DNA from: Leptospira stimsonii
GTDB taxonomy: Bacteria > Spirochaetota > Leptospiria > Leptospirales > Leptospiraceae
DNA: 64,000 bases
Reading direction: 5' to 3'
NCBI RefSeq assembly: GCF_003545885.1
Contig: NZ_QHCT01000007.1
Span: 1-64,000, forward strand
The notes under the pieces are model-generated. The model was given only the letters and a program-made list of their open reading frames with translations. It searched no databases and had not been told where the DNA came from. This document shows, in pieces, positions 15,576-24,306 of this stretch. The position numbers and the translations under genes were made by a program. Position 1 is the stretch's first letter, and every line of letters begins with the position of its first letter.

Positions 15576-15977
15576 ATGATGATGTTCGGAAAAACAAAAA
15601 TCGGTTCTTTTCTTTTTCTACTCTGGATTCTTTCCCATAATCACTGCGCGTATCTCAATATAAATCCGAGTCTTGTCACGGGAAAGGAAGCGAAGGAAAT
15701 CATTTCGGATCGACTTCTTGTCAGCCAACTTGTTTATATCCTTGGTCTTTCCGAAAACGAGCCGGTTCGTTCGGCTTCCGTGGCGGGTCTAACTCTCACG
15801 ATTGTAATCCCCGACTCTATGGGAATCGACGAAAAGAAAATGTATCAGAAGGATGCCGTAGACGAATGCGCGGATCGGATTTTCCTGGTTTCGATCGTCT
15901 CCACGGCTCTTTCCACATTTGTTTGTGACGCGACCGACCCGCCCATAAGCATTCCGGTCATCAGCAAGAAATTGTAA
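15576..15977 (+). CDS. short lipoprotein, unknown function
   Basis: The open frame begins at 15534, but the three consecutive Met codons from 15576 fit a signal peptide: basic start (FGKTK), hydrophobic core (IGSFLFLLWIL) and cysteine in SHNHC. The mature part is about 110 residues with a hydrophobic middle (SVAGLTLTIVIPDS) and two further cysteines (DECADR, TFVCDA). I do not recognise the family beyond its similarity in style to short Leptospira lipoproteins. It converges on the FecR-like gene. Confidence 0.6.
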   Translation: MMMFGKTKIGSFLFLLWILSHNHCAYLNINPSLVTGKEAKEIISDRLLVSQLVYILGLSENEPVRSASVAGLTLTIVIPDSMGIDEKKMYQKDAVDECADRIFLVSIVSTALSTFVCDATDPPISIPVISKKL

Positions 15978-16052
15978 TTTAGAATTTCTGAATAAACCGG
16001 ATTGTCATCCACGTTCCATTCGCCCAAAAACGTATCCTCTCGAATCCCGCAT

Positions 16053-17120
16053 TTAGGGAACCAATTCCAATTCGATGATGTCTTTTTTCTCGATTTCCAC
16101 TCGGTTTCCTTCCCTGTCGGTTAGGATATAGGAATTTTCATTTTCTTCCACGGTTCCAACGTAGGATTTCCTATTTTTCAAAGTGATCTTATAAACCGGA
16201 TCGGAGGAAGCTGAATCCACCTGAATTTTCTTTTTGAGATATTCAATGGTTTCAGGATCGTGTTTCGAATCCTTTTCGTTTAACAATCGTTTGGAGTGCT
16301 CGGAAAGCTCCGAATATTTTGTCTGATCCTTAGTTTCCGTTTTGATTATCTTTAACTCCGAATCCATCGTTAATTCTTGGGAATTTTCCGCCTCCAAGAC
16401 GGAATAGCCTGCTAAGGCATCGTAACTTTTGCGATTTTCGGAAAGTCCTATTTTTACTCGCACTCCGCCTTCTAAGACAAGGATTTGATACCGTCCCGAA
16501 CTCTTATCGGAAATCAGGGTAAGTATCGTGCCCAATAGCTCCGACTGAATTTTGTGAACCGTCGCACGAACTTTCGTGGAAGGATTCTTTTTGTGAGTCG
16601 AGAATATTACGATTCCAGAATTTAGTTGGAGAGAGAATGTTTCGTCACCTTTAGAAACCGCAAACTCGGTATTCGGAAATACTCTCAAAATCAGACCCAA
16701 TTCTCCTTCGATCTTGAGATCGCAAAAAGAATCGTTTCCGGAATTGATTTTCAAGGTTTGTTTTTCATTTTCGATTTTGCAAACCCCTGTGACTACCGAT
16801 CTTACGATTTCAAATTCCTGTTTGATCTCGCTAAAAAAGCGAAAGTAAACGGCAAAGGAAGATATCAAAAACAGAGAAGCCGCGGCTAAGAGGCCGATTT
16901 TAATATCGAAATTCTTTTTTTTAGGAAAGAATTCCGATACATTTTGTTTTTTAGAAACGTCTTCGATCGATCCGATCTTGTGTTTGAGTTTCATAAGAGT
17001 GAAAAATTCTTTTTTGGATTTTTCGTCCGATAAGAATTCGGAAAGTTCGGATCTTGTCATTTCGTTGGCTATGGCTTTTTGCATGCGCGTTCTTCGGCCG
17101 GAATTTTTATCGTTATCCAT
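16053..17120 (-). CDS. FecR-type anti-sigma / sigma regulator
   Basis: This 355-residue protein has a cytoplasmic N-terminus of about 70 residues, one membrane helix (IGLLAAASLFLISSFAVYF) and a periplasmic FecR domain; GIVIFSTHKK, VRATVHKIQSELLGTILTL and ILVLEGGVRVK are the recognisable FecR strands. FecR proteins hold or activate a partner ECF sigma factor in response to envelope signals. The C-terminus (ITLKNRKSYVGTVEE to IEKKDIIELEL) looks like the start of the mature exported proteins at 17909 and 20253. It lies 10 bp downstream of the sigma gene, so the two form one operon. Confidence 0.85.
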   Translation of the reverse strand: MDNDKNSGRRTRMQKAIANEMTRSELSEFLSDEKSKKEFFTLMKLKHKIGSIEDVSKKQNVSEFFPKKKNFDIKIGLLAAASLFLISSFAVYFRFFSEIKQEFEIVRSVVTGVCKIENEKQTLKINSGNDSFCDLKIEGELGLILRVFPNTEFAVSKGDETFSLQLNSGIVIFSTHKKNPSTKVRATVHKIQSELLGTILTLISDKSSGRYQILVLEGGVRVKIGLSENRKSYDALAGYSVLEAENSQELTMDSELKIIKTETKDQTKYSELSEHSKRLLNEKDSKHDPETIEYLKKKIQVDSASSDPVYKITLKNRKSYVGTVEENENSYILTDREGNRVEIEKKDIIELELVP

Positions 17121-17130
17121 TTTTTACCTC

Positions 17131-17670
17131 CTAAATTTCCAAACCGAAATCAGATCTCTGCAATCTCATACGCAATACGGTCAATGAAGCGTATGTTTTC
17201 CTATTTACCGTTCTCACCGAAATTCCAAGTAATTCCGCCGTTTCCTTGATCGTATGTTTTTTAATATAACGAAGCTGAATGATATTCTTTTCCAATGCCG
17301 GAAGATTTTCCACGCTTTCTTTTAATAGATCCAGTTGAAAAGATTCATCCTCATTTTTTCTCTCGTCTTGAGCGATCGACTCGATAAATTTTTGGGAATT
17401 TCCGATTTCCTTGTTCTGAGTCGAATTTTTCTTTCGTATCAGATCATAGAATTGATTTTTTGCGATCGTTATCATCCAAGCACTCTCGTTTCCTTTGGAA
17501 GAATCAAAATCTTCCCAATGATGGAGCACTTTGATGAAGGTTTCCTGACAGATCTCTTCCGCCTCTTCCCGAGAAGCGCCTTTGCTCATCAGAAATCGAA
17601 AAATCTTCTCGTAATTTCTCGAATACAAACCGTCAAAATCGAATGTTCTAACTTCGGAGTTTTCACTCAT
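17131..17670 (-). CDS. ECF-family RNA polymerase sigma factor
   Basis: The protein has 179 residues, the usual ECF size, with region 2 ([20 protein letters not shown] then [13 protein letters not shown]) and region 4 ([20 protein letters not shown] then [16 protein letters not shown], the helix-turn-helix). A 45-residue polar linker joins them; regions 1 and 3 are missing as expected. It should direct polymerase to a small regulon under control of the adjacent FecR-like protein. It is divergent from the 17909 gene, with 238 bp between the starts, which would suit control of that neighbouring locus, but this is inference. Confidence 0.92.
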   Translation of the reverse strand: MSENSEVRTFDFDGLYSRNYEKIFRFLMSKGASREEAEEICQETFIKVLHHWEDFDSSKGNESAWMITIAKNQFYDLIRKKNSTQNKEIGNSQKFIESIAQDERKNEDESFQLDLLKESVENLPALEKNIIQLRYIKKHTIKETAELLGISVRTVNRKTYASLTVLRMRLQRSDFGLEI

Positions 17671-17908
17671 TCTAAATCAAATAACGAGATGACTGAAAGA
17701 AAAGTGCCAGCTAAATTCAAAAAAAAATATTTTTTAAAACTTTTGCGAAGGAAGATAATTATTTCCTATTCCTAATTGCGGAGATTTGTACGACTCTTGA
17801 CATCTTTTTTTAAATTTCAAACGTTCGAGATCTAAATTGAAAGAAGTAGTGGCCTGCCTTGATATCCGAGTTGACTTTTCTAAAACATTGAGTTTTTCTG
17901 TTTCGACA

Positions 17909-18694
17909 ATGCGAACCTTCACTCGCTTTTGCCTGGTTCTGATTTTTAGTTTATTTTTTTGTCTCGATCTGAATGCCAAGTCGGTGCTCTTAAAGAATGG
18001 CAGAAGAATCGAAAACGTAAAAATTAAACCAGTAGCGGACGGTTTCGAAATGTCTCATCCGAACGGCAAAATTGAAAGGATTCCTCTTTCAAAGGTTCTG
18101 AAAATATTCCTTTCCGATGATGTTCCCAAATCGGCTCGAATTCCTGAACCAAATTCAAAAACAGAAATCGCTAACAAAGATGCTTCCCCCACTAACGATC
18201 TATCGGAAACAAAGCCGAAAAAATCCGGTGTCGCCGTTTTCTCCGAAGGACTGCTACCGGGTTGGTCTCGGATGGCTCGGTCCGATTCTTATTCCGTCAA
18301 AGGTTTGGGATTCTTTTTTATATTCGCAGAAATCGCTCTTGCTTATAAAACCTATCAAATCACGCAAGCGCCGAGTTCTGTTTCAGATTTTTCTAACCCT
18401 ATAGCGTTGCCATCTGTACTCGTCGCTCTGTCACAAAAGGACGCGAACGCATTAATTATCGGTTATGCGAATGTTATTAGTTCTTCCGGTAACTTGGTAA
18501 AAACTTCGGACGGAAGAATTATGCAGAAAGAACAGTATGAGAAAGATAAGGAATCCTATATGTCCGCTTTTCTCTTTGTTTTACTGATGGACGCTATTCT
18601 TGGTTATAGCCTAGAAGATCGGATCGTTGTTCCCAAGTTAAACGTTTCCTTACAAAGTAAAGAGATATCCGCTGGCGTAACGATTCGATTTTAA
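17909..18694 (+). CDS. exported LLKNGR-motif protein, paralogue 1
   Basis: The frame opens at 17837, but MRTFTRFCLVLIFSLFFCLD from 17909 is a good signal peptide cleaved near LNAKS. The mature protein starts SVLLKNGRRIENVKIKPV, a small beta-rich module, then a variable Pro/Lys linker, then SEGLLPGWSRMARSDSYSVKG followed by two hydrophobic segments. The last part resembles small envelope proteins with an LPG-W motif (DUF5683-like), which is only a guess. It is 62 percent or so similar by eye to the 20253 product. A lipoprotein gene follows after 65 bp. Confidence 0.75.
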   Translation: MRTFTRFCLVLIFSLFFCLDLNAKSVLLKNGRRIENVKIKPVADGFEMSHPNGKIERIPLSKVLKIFLSDDVPKSARIPEPNSKTEIANKDASPTNDLSETKPKKSGVAVFSEGLLPGWSRMARSDSYSVKGLGFFFIFAEIALAYKTYQITQAPSSVSDFSNPIALPSVLVALSQKDANALIIGYANVISSSGNLVKTSDGRIMQKEQYEKDKESYMSAFLFVLLMDAILGYSLEDRIVVPKLNVSLQSKEISAGVTIRF

Positions 18695-18759
18695 TTTTTT
18701 TCTGGCACAAGTGAGTACTTATTTTCATAAGCAGGTCGGTCCATTAGGAGGATTCGACT

Positions 18760-19476
18760 ATGCTTATAAAAAATATTTCTTTGGTTTTGGTATTCTCGGT
18801 TTTCTTCGCACAATGTAACGGGAAGGGAAACGACTCTTCTAACGCACAAACATTGATGCTTCTTGCCGCTATCACCCCTAAAAATCCCGGCGTCAGCGGT
18901 TTGTATGCTTCTCTAAAATTAAACACTTCCTGTAACGGAGGGCAGGGAAACTATTCAAACGGGATTGTATCTCCATATCTAGCTATCAACCAAACTCAAA
19001 ATTGTCCGAGGGGTGGGAAAGTGGAAGCTTCCGGTGACATTTCAGTCAATGTAGCGGGGGCAACCACAACCGTTCAGTTCAACGGAGTGAAGGCTGTCTA
19101 TTCTTCCTGCTCCTTTATAGCTCCCCTCGTCGAAGGTCCGGAAAATTCTTCGGCGACCGTTTTGTTAGAAGGTGAACTTTTTCAAGACTTCTCTACCTCC
19201 CAAACGATAGACGCTTCTTCAGTTCCTTCTCTAACAAAAGCAACTTTCAACGGAACGCAAAGACTTCGTTCCAGTAATTATAAGGTGAACGGATATCTTT
19301 TTCCGACGTTTGATGTTACTTTCACCGTGAGTAACGGAAAAATCGCATTAGAAAATTTCAACGATCTCGATAACGCTTATATTTCAGTTGAAGAAGTTTT
19401 ACACGCGAGTGGAACCATCGGCGACGAAAAGATCGATAAGGACTTCCCCTTTAAGTCAAGATACAAATTTAAGTGA
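18760..19476 (+). CDS. lipoprotein, paralogue 1 of 3
   Basis: A strong ribosome site (TAGGAGGA, 18744-18753) precedes the ATG. The leader MLIKNISLVLVFSVFFAQCN gives a clear lipobox (FFAQC, Cys19). The mature part starts with NGKGNDSSN, then LMLLAAITPKNPGVSGLYAS, a Gly/Asn-rich stretch, and beta-rich repeats such as LRSSNYKVNGYLFPTFDVTF and the end DFPFKSRYKFK. Two further paralogues lie downstream. Likely an outer-membrane or surface lipoprotein; no enzyme motif is seen. Confidence 0.85.
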   Translation: MLIKNISLVLVFSVFFAQCNGKGNDSSNAQTLMLLAAITPKNPGVSGLYASLKLNTSCNGGQGNYSNGIVSPYLAINQTQNCPRGGKVEASGDISVNVAGATTTVQFNGVKAVYSSCSFIAPLVEGPENSSATVLLEGELFQDFSTSQTIDASSVPSLTKATFNGTQRLRSSNYKVNGYLFPTFDVTFTVSNGKIALENFNDLDNAYISVEEVLHASGTIGDEKIDKDFPFKSRYKFK

Positions 19477-19484
19477 TTTACTCA

Positions 19485-19512
19485 CCGTCGAGGAAGTTCT
19501 CTTCTTCGACGG
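19485..19512 (+). terminator. stem-loop after lipoprotein paralogue 1
   Basis: CCGTCGAGGAAG pairs with CTTCTTCGACGG around a TTCT loop, giving a 12-bp stem with one mismatch, followed by GTTTCTTG. It lies 9 bp after the lipoprotein stop, a good terminator position. Confidence 0.6.
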
Positions 19513-19737
19513 GTTTCTTGTCGTATTTCATTCTCGAAACGCATCGATTTCGTTTATCCATGTTAAACTCTTGAGAAATCAAATCGATTCTCAGTTCAAC
19601 ACAGATGACAAAATTAAATTCAAAGAATTCTTTTTAAACTTAAAATGAAATAGAAAGGCTCATGCTCCTCTTTACTCTTCTTTTTGTTTCAGAATAAGAA
19701 TGGAGGTTTTATATTTTATTTTTTCTATAGAATAAAT

Positions 19738-20068
19738 TCAATAATCAATGGAAAGAATATTATTCTATCCTTATTTTTCTTTTCACTCTTCGCCAATCAC
19801 TGTAGTAAATACAAAAACGATACCCAAAAAAGCGTTCTTTTGTAGTCGGCTCAGGAGAATAAAAGAATCCAGATGGTCCGGTTTATATGTTTTTTGGATG
19901 TCGCAAAATAAAAATTATGGAGCGTTACACACCTTGTGTGATTACTCGGCCGCAACCTTGTCTAAAGACATTGTATTGATTTGTACGGAGACAAAGCGGA
20001 ATCGAAACGGGAATACAATATGGACGATCTACCATACAAAGTTTAGTCTAAAATTGGAAACAGAGTGA
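19738..20068 (+). pseudogene. decayed small lipoprotein gene
   Basis: In one frame, from about 19738, the DNA encodes a lipoprotein-like leader (NIILSLFFFSLFANHCSKY) that stops within about 20 residues after the cysteine. In another frame the region 19850-20068 encodes an open C-terminal part with RWSGLYVFWMSQNKNYGALH and ends at a TGA at 20066. The two halves look like one small lipoprotein gene broken by frameshift and lacking an ATG in the leader frame. No ribosome site is present. Family unknown; this could also be chance. Confidence 0.35.
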
Positions 20069-20252
20069 TGTCAAAATCTCTTCGCCCTTTGCAAGAACTG
20101 ACTTTGCACATCCAAAATCGAAAGATCTTCTCGCAATTTATAGAATTGGAAACCTTCAAAGTCGAAAACTTGAACTTTAGAAACGTCGTTTATTCCACTT
20201 TTAAATAACGGATTGACTGAAGAAAAAGTGCCAGCGATCGTAAAAGTTCGGA

Positions 20253-21053
20253 ATGTTTTTGAATTTTTATAAAGTTGTCGTTTGCTCCTTTGTTTTTGTG
20301 ATTTCGTTTTGTGTCGAATTGGATGCAAAATCTGTTCTTTTAAAAAGTGGAAGAAAGATCGAAAACGTAAAGATAAAGCCGGTTTCGGATGGTTTTGAGA
20401 TCTTTCATTTGAATGGGAGAATGGAAAAGATTGCCCTTTCCGAAGTTGTGAAAATATTTATTTCCGACGACGTTCCAAAAAAAGTTCGCAGTAAATCACA
20501 AAGTATTTCTTCCGCAAAAGAGATCCCCGTAGGCGTAGAAACAAAGGAGATTCTCGTTATGGAAACGACTCCGAAACAAAAATCCGGTGTCGCCGTTTTT
20601 TCCGAAGGATTGATTCCGGGTTGGTCTCGGATGGTTCGTTCCGATTCTTATTCAGTCAAAGGTTTGGGATTCCTGTTTATCTTCGCGGAACTCTATCTCG
20701 CAAAACAAATATACCATTATACGAAAGCTCCCGGACCAGTTTCCGATCCTGGCCATCCGAGTTTTTCGCAACCGGTGTTGGTTGCAATCGCTCTGCGAGA
20801 TTTGAACCTTACGAATATTGCCCTTCTCAATAACGTATATTCCGATTCGAAGAAAGTAAGGCTGGAGGATGGACAGGTGATGCAGAAGGGACGTTATGTT
20901 CAAGAGAGAGAAGCGTATGTTTCCGCCTTTGTCCTTGTCTTATTGTTGGATGCTTTTTTGGGTTATCGGTTTGAAGATTGGTCGTTTGTTCCCAATGTCA
21001 ACGTTTCGGTGCAGAATAGGGACATTTCAGCGGGAATCACGATTCGATTTTAA
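20253..21053 (+). CDS. exported LLKNGR-motif protein, paralogue 2
   Basis: This 266-residue protein repeats the architecture of the 17909 product: signal peptide (MFLNFYKVVVCSFVFVISFC), mature start near ELDAKSVLLKSGRKIENVKI, variable linker, then KSGVAVFSEGLIPGWSRMVR and SDSYSVKGLGFLFIFAEL, and the end ISAGITIRF. The duplication extends into the downstream spacer and lipoprotein. The -35 to start region carries AAAAGTGCCAGC at 20227, also present near 17700. Function unknown; probably an envelope protein working with the lipoprotein that follows. Confidence 0.75.
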   Translation: MFLNFYKVVVCSFVFVISFCVELDAKSVLLKSGRKIENVKIKPVSDGFEIFHLNGRMEKIALSEVVKIFISDDVPKKVRSKSQSISSAKEIPVGVETKEILVMETTPKQKSGVAVFSEGLIPGWSRMVRSDSYSVKGLGFLFIFAELYLAKQIYHYTKAPGPVSDPGHPSFSQPVLVAIALRDLNLTNIALLNNVYSDSKKVRLEDGQVMQKGRYVQEREAYVSAFVLVLLLDAFLGYRFEDWSFVPNVNVSVQNRDISAGITIRF

Positions 21054-21118
21054 TCTTTCTCTGGCACAAGATTATTCTTCGTTTCGTAAGCAGGTTAGTC
21101 CATTAGGAGGATTTGATT

Positions 21119-21844
21119 ATGCTTATAAAAAAAATTTCGGTGGCGCTCCTGCTTGCGCTTTTCTTAACACAGTGCGACGGCAAAGGAAATCATTCTTCGA
21201 ATGATCAAAACTTACTTCTTCTTGCCGCGATCACTCCAAAGGATCCAGGAATTTCCGGATTGTTTGCATCCATCAATGCTATGAGGGCTGGTGGAGGAGG
21301 AGGTGGAGGTGCAGGAGCCTATTCCAATGCGGGTATTTCTCCGCTCGCGCAAATTAGCCAGAGTCAGCCTTGTCCGAAGGGAGGAAATTTTTCGATTGAT
21401 GGGGATCTGAATGCTTCAGTAGTCGGTACAGATACTCGCTTACAATTCACAGCTACGAAATTCACATACGCGAATTGTTCGGTCTACGCTCCAAAGATTG
21501 ATAATGCAACGGATCAGTCTTCTTCACAAGTTACTTTAGACGGAGAAATTGTAGAAGATATCGATATGACGCAGAGTGCATTCGTTCGCACCGGCAATGA
21601 TGTCACTTTTACGACCAGCGGAACTTCAAGGCTACGTTCAAGTAACTATAAAGTAAATGGATATCTCTTCCCAACATTTGATGTTACTTTTACGTATAAC
21701 AATACGAAATACACTTTTGAAAATGCAATCGATCTTGATAACGCATATGTCGTAATCGAAGAAACCGTTCATGCGTCGGGAACGATTGGAACCGAAACCG
21801 TGAATTCGGATTACAGTTACAAAGTTAGATACAAATTTCGTTAA
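21119..21844 (+). CDS. lipoprotein, paralogue 2 of 3
   Basis: The start MLIKKISVALLLALFLTQCD at 21119 is preceded by TAGGAGGA, as in paralogue 1; the open frame reaches 21113. Cys19 sits in LFLTQC. The mature protein repeats LLLLAAITPKDPGISGLFAS, has a longer glycine run (GGGGGGGAGAYSN), then CPKGGNFSIDG, LRSSNYKVNGYLFPTFDVTF and the end YSYKVRYKFR. It is the second member of the duplicated two-gene unit and lies 65 bp after the 20253 gene. Confidence 0.85.
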   Translation: MLIKKISVALLLALFLTQCDGKGNHSSNDQNLLLLAAITPKDPGISGLFASINAMRAGGGGGGGAGAYSNAGISPLAQISQSQPCPKGGNFSIDGDLNASVVGTDTRLQFTATKFTYANCSVYAPKIDNATDQSSSQVTLDGEIVEDIDMTQSAFVRTGNDVTFTTSGTSRLRSSNYKVNGYLFPTFDVTFTYNNTKYTFENAIDLDNAYVVIEETVHASGTIGTETVNSDYSYKVRYKFR

Positions 21845-21855
21845 TTCCTCAATTT

Positions 21856-21885
21856 TTCCACCGAGGCGTTTTGTCCTCGGTGGAA
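21856..21885 (+). terminator. stem-loop after lipoprotein paralogue 2
   Basis: TTCCACCGAGG and CCTCGGTGGAA form a perfect 11-bp stem around an 8-base loop, 12 bp after the lipoprotein stop. There is no long T run after it, but position and stem strength fit a terminator. Confidence 0.7.
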
Positions 21886-22179
21886 TTCTGATCTTCCTTC
21901 TTTCTTTTGATTCTTTGATCGCTGATGAGAACTATTTCCACGGCAACGATTCCTACTCTTTTTCTTTTTTGGAATTGTTCTTCACTTCGTTTATCAAATT
22001 TTTAAAATCAAAAATCGTTTTCGAATTAAAGTTTGATGACACCACAAAATAGAATTTGAAGAATTCGTTTTATAATTCATTTGAAAAATGGAAAGAAACT
22101 AGAGATTTTTTTTTCCGTTTTTTGTCTCAGAATAAAAATCGAGATTCTATATTTATTCGTCCTTAAGGAGGATTAAAGT

Positions 22180-22899
22180 ATGAATCGAAAGATTATAATT
22201 CTATCTCTGATGGTTCTTGCCCTATTGTCGAATTGCGGTGATAAGAATAACGATGATTCCAAAAATAACGCACTTCTACTGTTGGCTTTGGAAAATCAAA
22301 AAAAACCGGGAATCTCCGGTCTCTACGCTTCTTTGATGGCGTCGCGTAACGGTAATAACGGAGGAGCCGGTAATTATTCCAACGGCAGTGTGTCTCCCTT
22401 TTCAGTGATCACTCAGTCACAACCTTGTCCAAAGAGCGGGAGCGTCACCCTGTCTGGCGATGTGACTCAAGCCAACAACGGAAATCAATTCTCCGTCCAA
22501 TACAATGACATCAAATTCACGTATGTGGCTTGTGCTCTTATGGCTCCTCAAATCGACTCCTCGAACGGAGGTTCTTCGGAAATGCTCATCGAAGGCGAAA
22601 TTAAGCAAAACGGAAATACGACGATAACGCTCGATCCTAGCGCAACCCAAAGTTTAATGAAATATTCCGAGGACAGCGTTACGACTCTGACTTCCGATTC
22701 TTACACGGTAAACGGATATCTCTATCCTAAATTCGAAATTACCTTCACTACAAACGGATCCAAGACGACGATCGAAAATGCCGATGATATGGATAAGGCC
22801 GTTATTACCAGAGAAGAGACGGTTCGTGTCACGGGATCGATCGGGAATGAAAAGGTTGATACTACCTATAGTTACAAGTCTCAATTTAAGTTAAAATAA
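22180..22899 (+). CDS. lipoprotein, paralogue 3 of 3
   Basis: AAGGAGGA precedes the ATG. The leader MNRKIIILSLMVLALLSNCG has a standard lipobox (LLSNC, Cys19). It keeps the family blocks KKPGISGLYASLMAS, a Gly/Asn stretch with YSNGSVSPFSVI, CPKSGSVTLSGDV, YTVNGYLYPKFEITFT and the end YSYKSQFKLK. Unlike the first two copies it has no LLKNGR-type gene in front, so it is a solo copy. It is more diverged than the other two are from each other. Confidence 0.85.
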   Translation: MNRKIIILSLMVLALLSNCGDKNNDDSKNNALLLLALENQKKPGISGLYASLMASRNGNNGGAGNYSNGSVSPFSVITQSQPCPKSGSVTLSGDVTQANNGNQFSVQYNDIKFTYVACALMAPQIDSSNGGSSEMLIEGEIKQNGNTTITLDPSATQSLMKYSEDSVTTLTSDSYTVNGYLYPKFEITFTTNGSKTTIENADDMDKAVITREETVRVTGSIGNEKVDTTYSYKSQFKLK

Positions 22900-22906
22900 T
22901 TTCTCC

Positions 22907-22934
22907 GGCGCCGGGGGCTTTCGTCCCTCGGTGC
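22907..22934 (+). terminator. stem-loop after lipoprotein paralogue 3
   Basis: GGCGCCGGGGGC and GTCCCTCGGTGC form an imperfect GC-rich stem with a TTTC loop, followed by TCTTCATTTT. It lies just after the lipoprotein stop. Confidence 0.5.
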
Positions 22935-23118
22935 TCTTCATTTTCCTCTAACAAAATACCGCAAACGCGATCCTACAAGACGTTCCCTCGTTCTCCTTTA
23001 CTGTCGATGTAAAGCACGGAATTTCGAAAACGAGAGCGAATCGAGTAAAGTGCGGAAGACTTATTTCGCGAAAAAATTGAGTTGAGTGAAACGGAAAATT
23101 CGATCGAAGTAGTCAACG

Positions 23119-24255
23119 ATGATCCTCGCAAAACGAATTCTTCTTATATCCTCGATTCTTCTCTTCGCTTTGTATACGGTCTGGTCCAATGCCGGACGAT
23201 CTCCTTCTTTTCCGTCGATTCAAACTCGCATGGAACGAACGTTAGTCGACGGAATCGATTCCGGAAAGGGAAATCTTTTAGGAATTCAGCCTTGGATGTT
23301 TTCGGAAGATTACGCAAGCGCCGATCGCTTCCGGGAAAAGATCGAATCCTATCTGCTGATCGCGAAAGAAAAAGGATTTCTCAATTCGAAAACAATCGTC
23401 CTTCTTCCGGAATATTTAGGAACTTGGCTCGTTGTTTCCGGCGAGAAAGAATCCGTCTTCCGTGCGGACAAAATGCAAACTGCAATGGAGAATCTCGTCT
23501 TCAGTAACGTTTTCTCCTTCGTTTGGAACTGGTTCCGGGCGAAAGGAGAGGACGGTGTTTCCGACGCAGTTTTTCGAATGAAATCGAAAGAGATGCTTTT
23601 CGCTTATCAAAACACCTTTTCCCAACTTTCCAAGAAATACTCGATCACGATCGTCGCGGGTTCCATTCTTCTTCCCGAACCTTTCGTCGAAAAGGGAGTT
23701 TTAAGAATCGGGGACGGCGCTTTACAAAATGGATCCTTCGTTTTTCTCCCCGACGGGAGCGTAGCGGAAAATTCTTCTCTTAAAATATTCCCTGTGGACG
23801 ACGAGAAATCCTTTGTCCGAGCTTCCACCGTACAGGATCTGAGAACGATTTCCACTCCTGCCGGAAAGATCGGAATCTTAGTCTGCGCCGATTCCTGGTA
23901 TCCGGAAGTCTACGATACATTCAGAAAACAGAATGTAACAATGATACTCGTTCCTTCGTTCGTGGCTCCCGACGGTGCAATGGATACGGTTTGGAAGGGG
24001 TATAACGGTTCCGAGAACCCTTCGGACGTTCAAAAAGGCGATCTCGGAAAGATAAAAGAGGGAGAAGCCTGGTTGAAATACGCTTTGGCGGGCAGAATTG
24101 CAAAGTCCGGAGCTTCATTCGGGATGAACGTATTCTTAAGGGGTGATCTCTGGGATCTGGGCTCGGACGGAGAAACCATCTTTGGGAAAGGTTCGGCGTT
24201 CAAGACATCTCCTCGAATTTTCGGTGCGAGCATCGTAAACCTTTGGTTGGATTGA
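23119..24255 (+). CDS. carbon-nitrogen hydrolase (nitrilase superfamily), membrane-anchored
   Basis: The 378-residue protein has an N-terminal hydrophobic anchor (ILLISSILLFALYTVW) and a nitrilase-fold domain. The catalytic triad is visible as E98 (VLLPEYLG), K222 (SSLKIFPVD) and C256 (GILVCADSWYP). It hydrolyses an amide or nitrile, substrate unknown. Domain order matches the family; the anchor suggests a periplasmic or membrane-associated enzyme. No neighbouring gene gives a pathway. Frames upstream to 23082 were ignored because they are a different frame. Confidence 0.85.
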   Translation: MILAKRILLISSILLFALYTVWSNAGRSPSFPSIQTRMERTLVDGIDSGKGNLLGIQPWMFSEDYASADRFREKIESYLLIAKEKGFLNSKTIVLLPEYLGTWLVVSGEKESVFRADKMQTAMENLVFSNVFSFVWNWFRAKGEDGVSDAVFRMKSKEMLFAYQNTFSQLSKKYSITIVAGSILLPEPFVEKGVLRIGDGALQNGSFVFLPDGSVAENSSLKIFPVDDEKSFVRASTVQDLRTISTPAGKIGILVCADSWYPEVYDTFRKQNVTMILVPSFVAPDGAMDTVWKGYNGSENPSDVQKGDLGKIKEGEAWLKYALAGRIAKSGASFGMNVFLRGDLWDLGSDGETIFGKGSAFKTSPRIFGASIVNLWLD

Positions 24256-24306
24256 TTAGAAAAATTTATTTCTTGAAAACTCTTAAGAAAGAATTCTCTT
24301 TGTCGC

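Noticed and set aside
18700..21070. Sigma-54 promoter: TGGCAC upstream of the lipoprotein genes
   Set aside because: The second element, TTGC about 5 bases after, is not present in either spacer.
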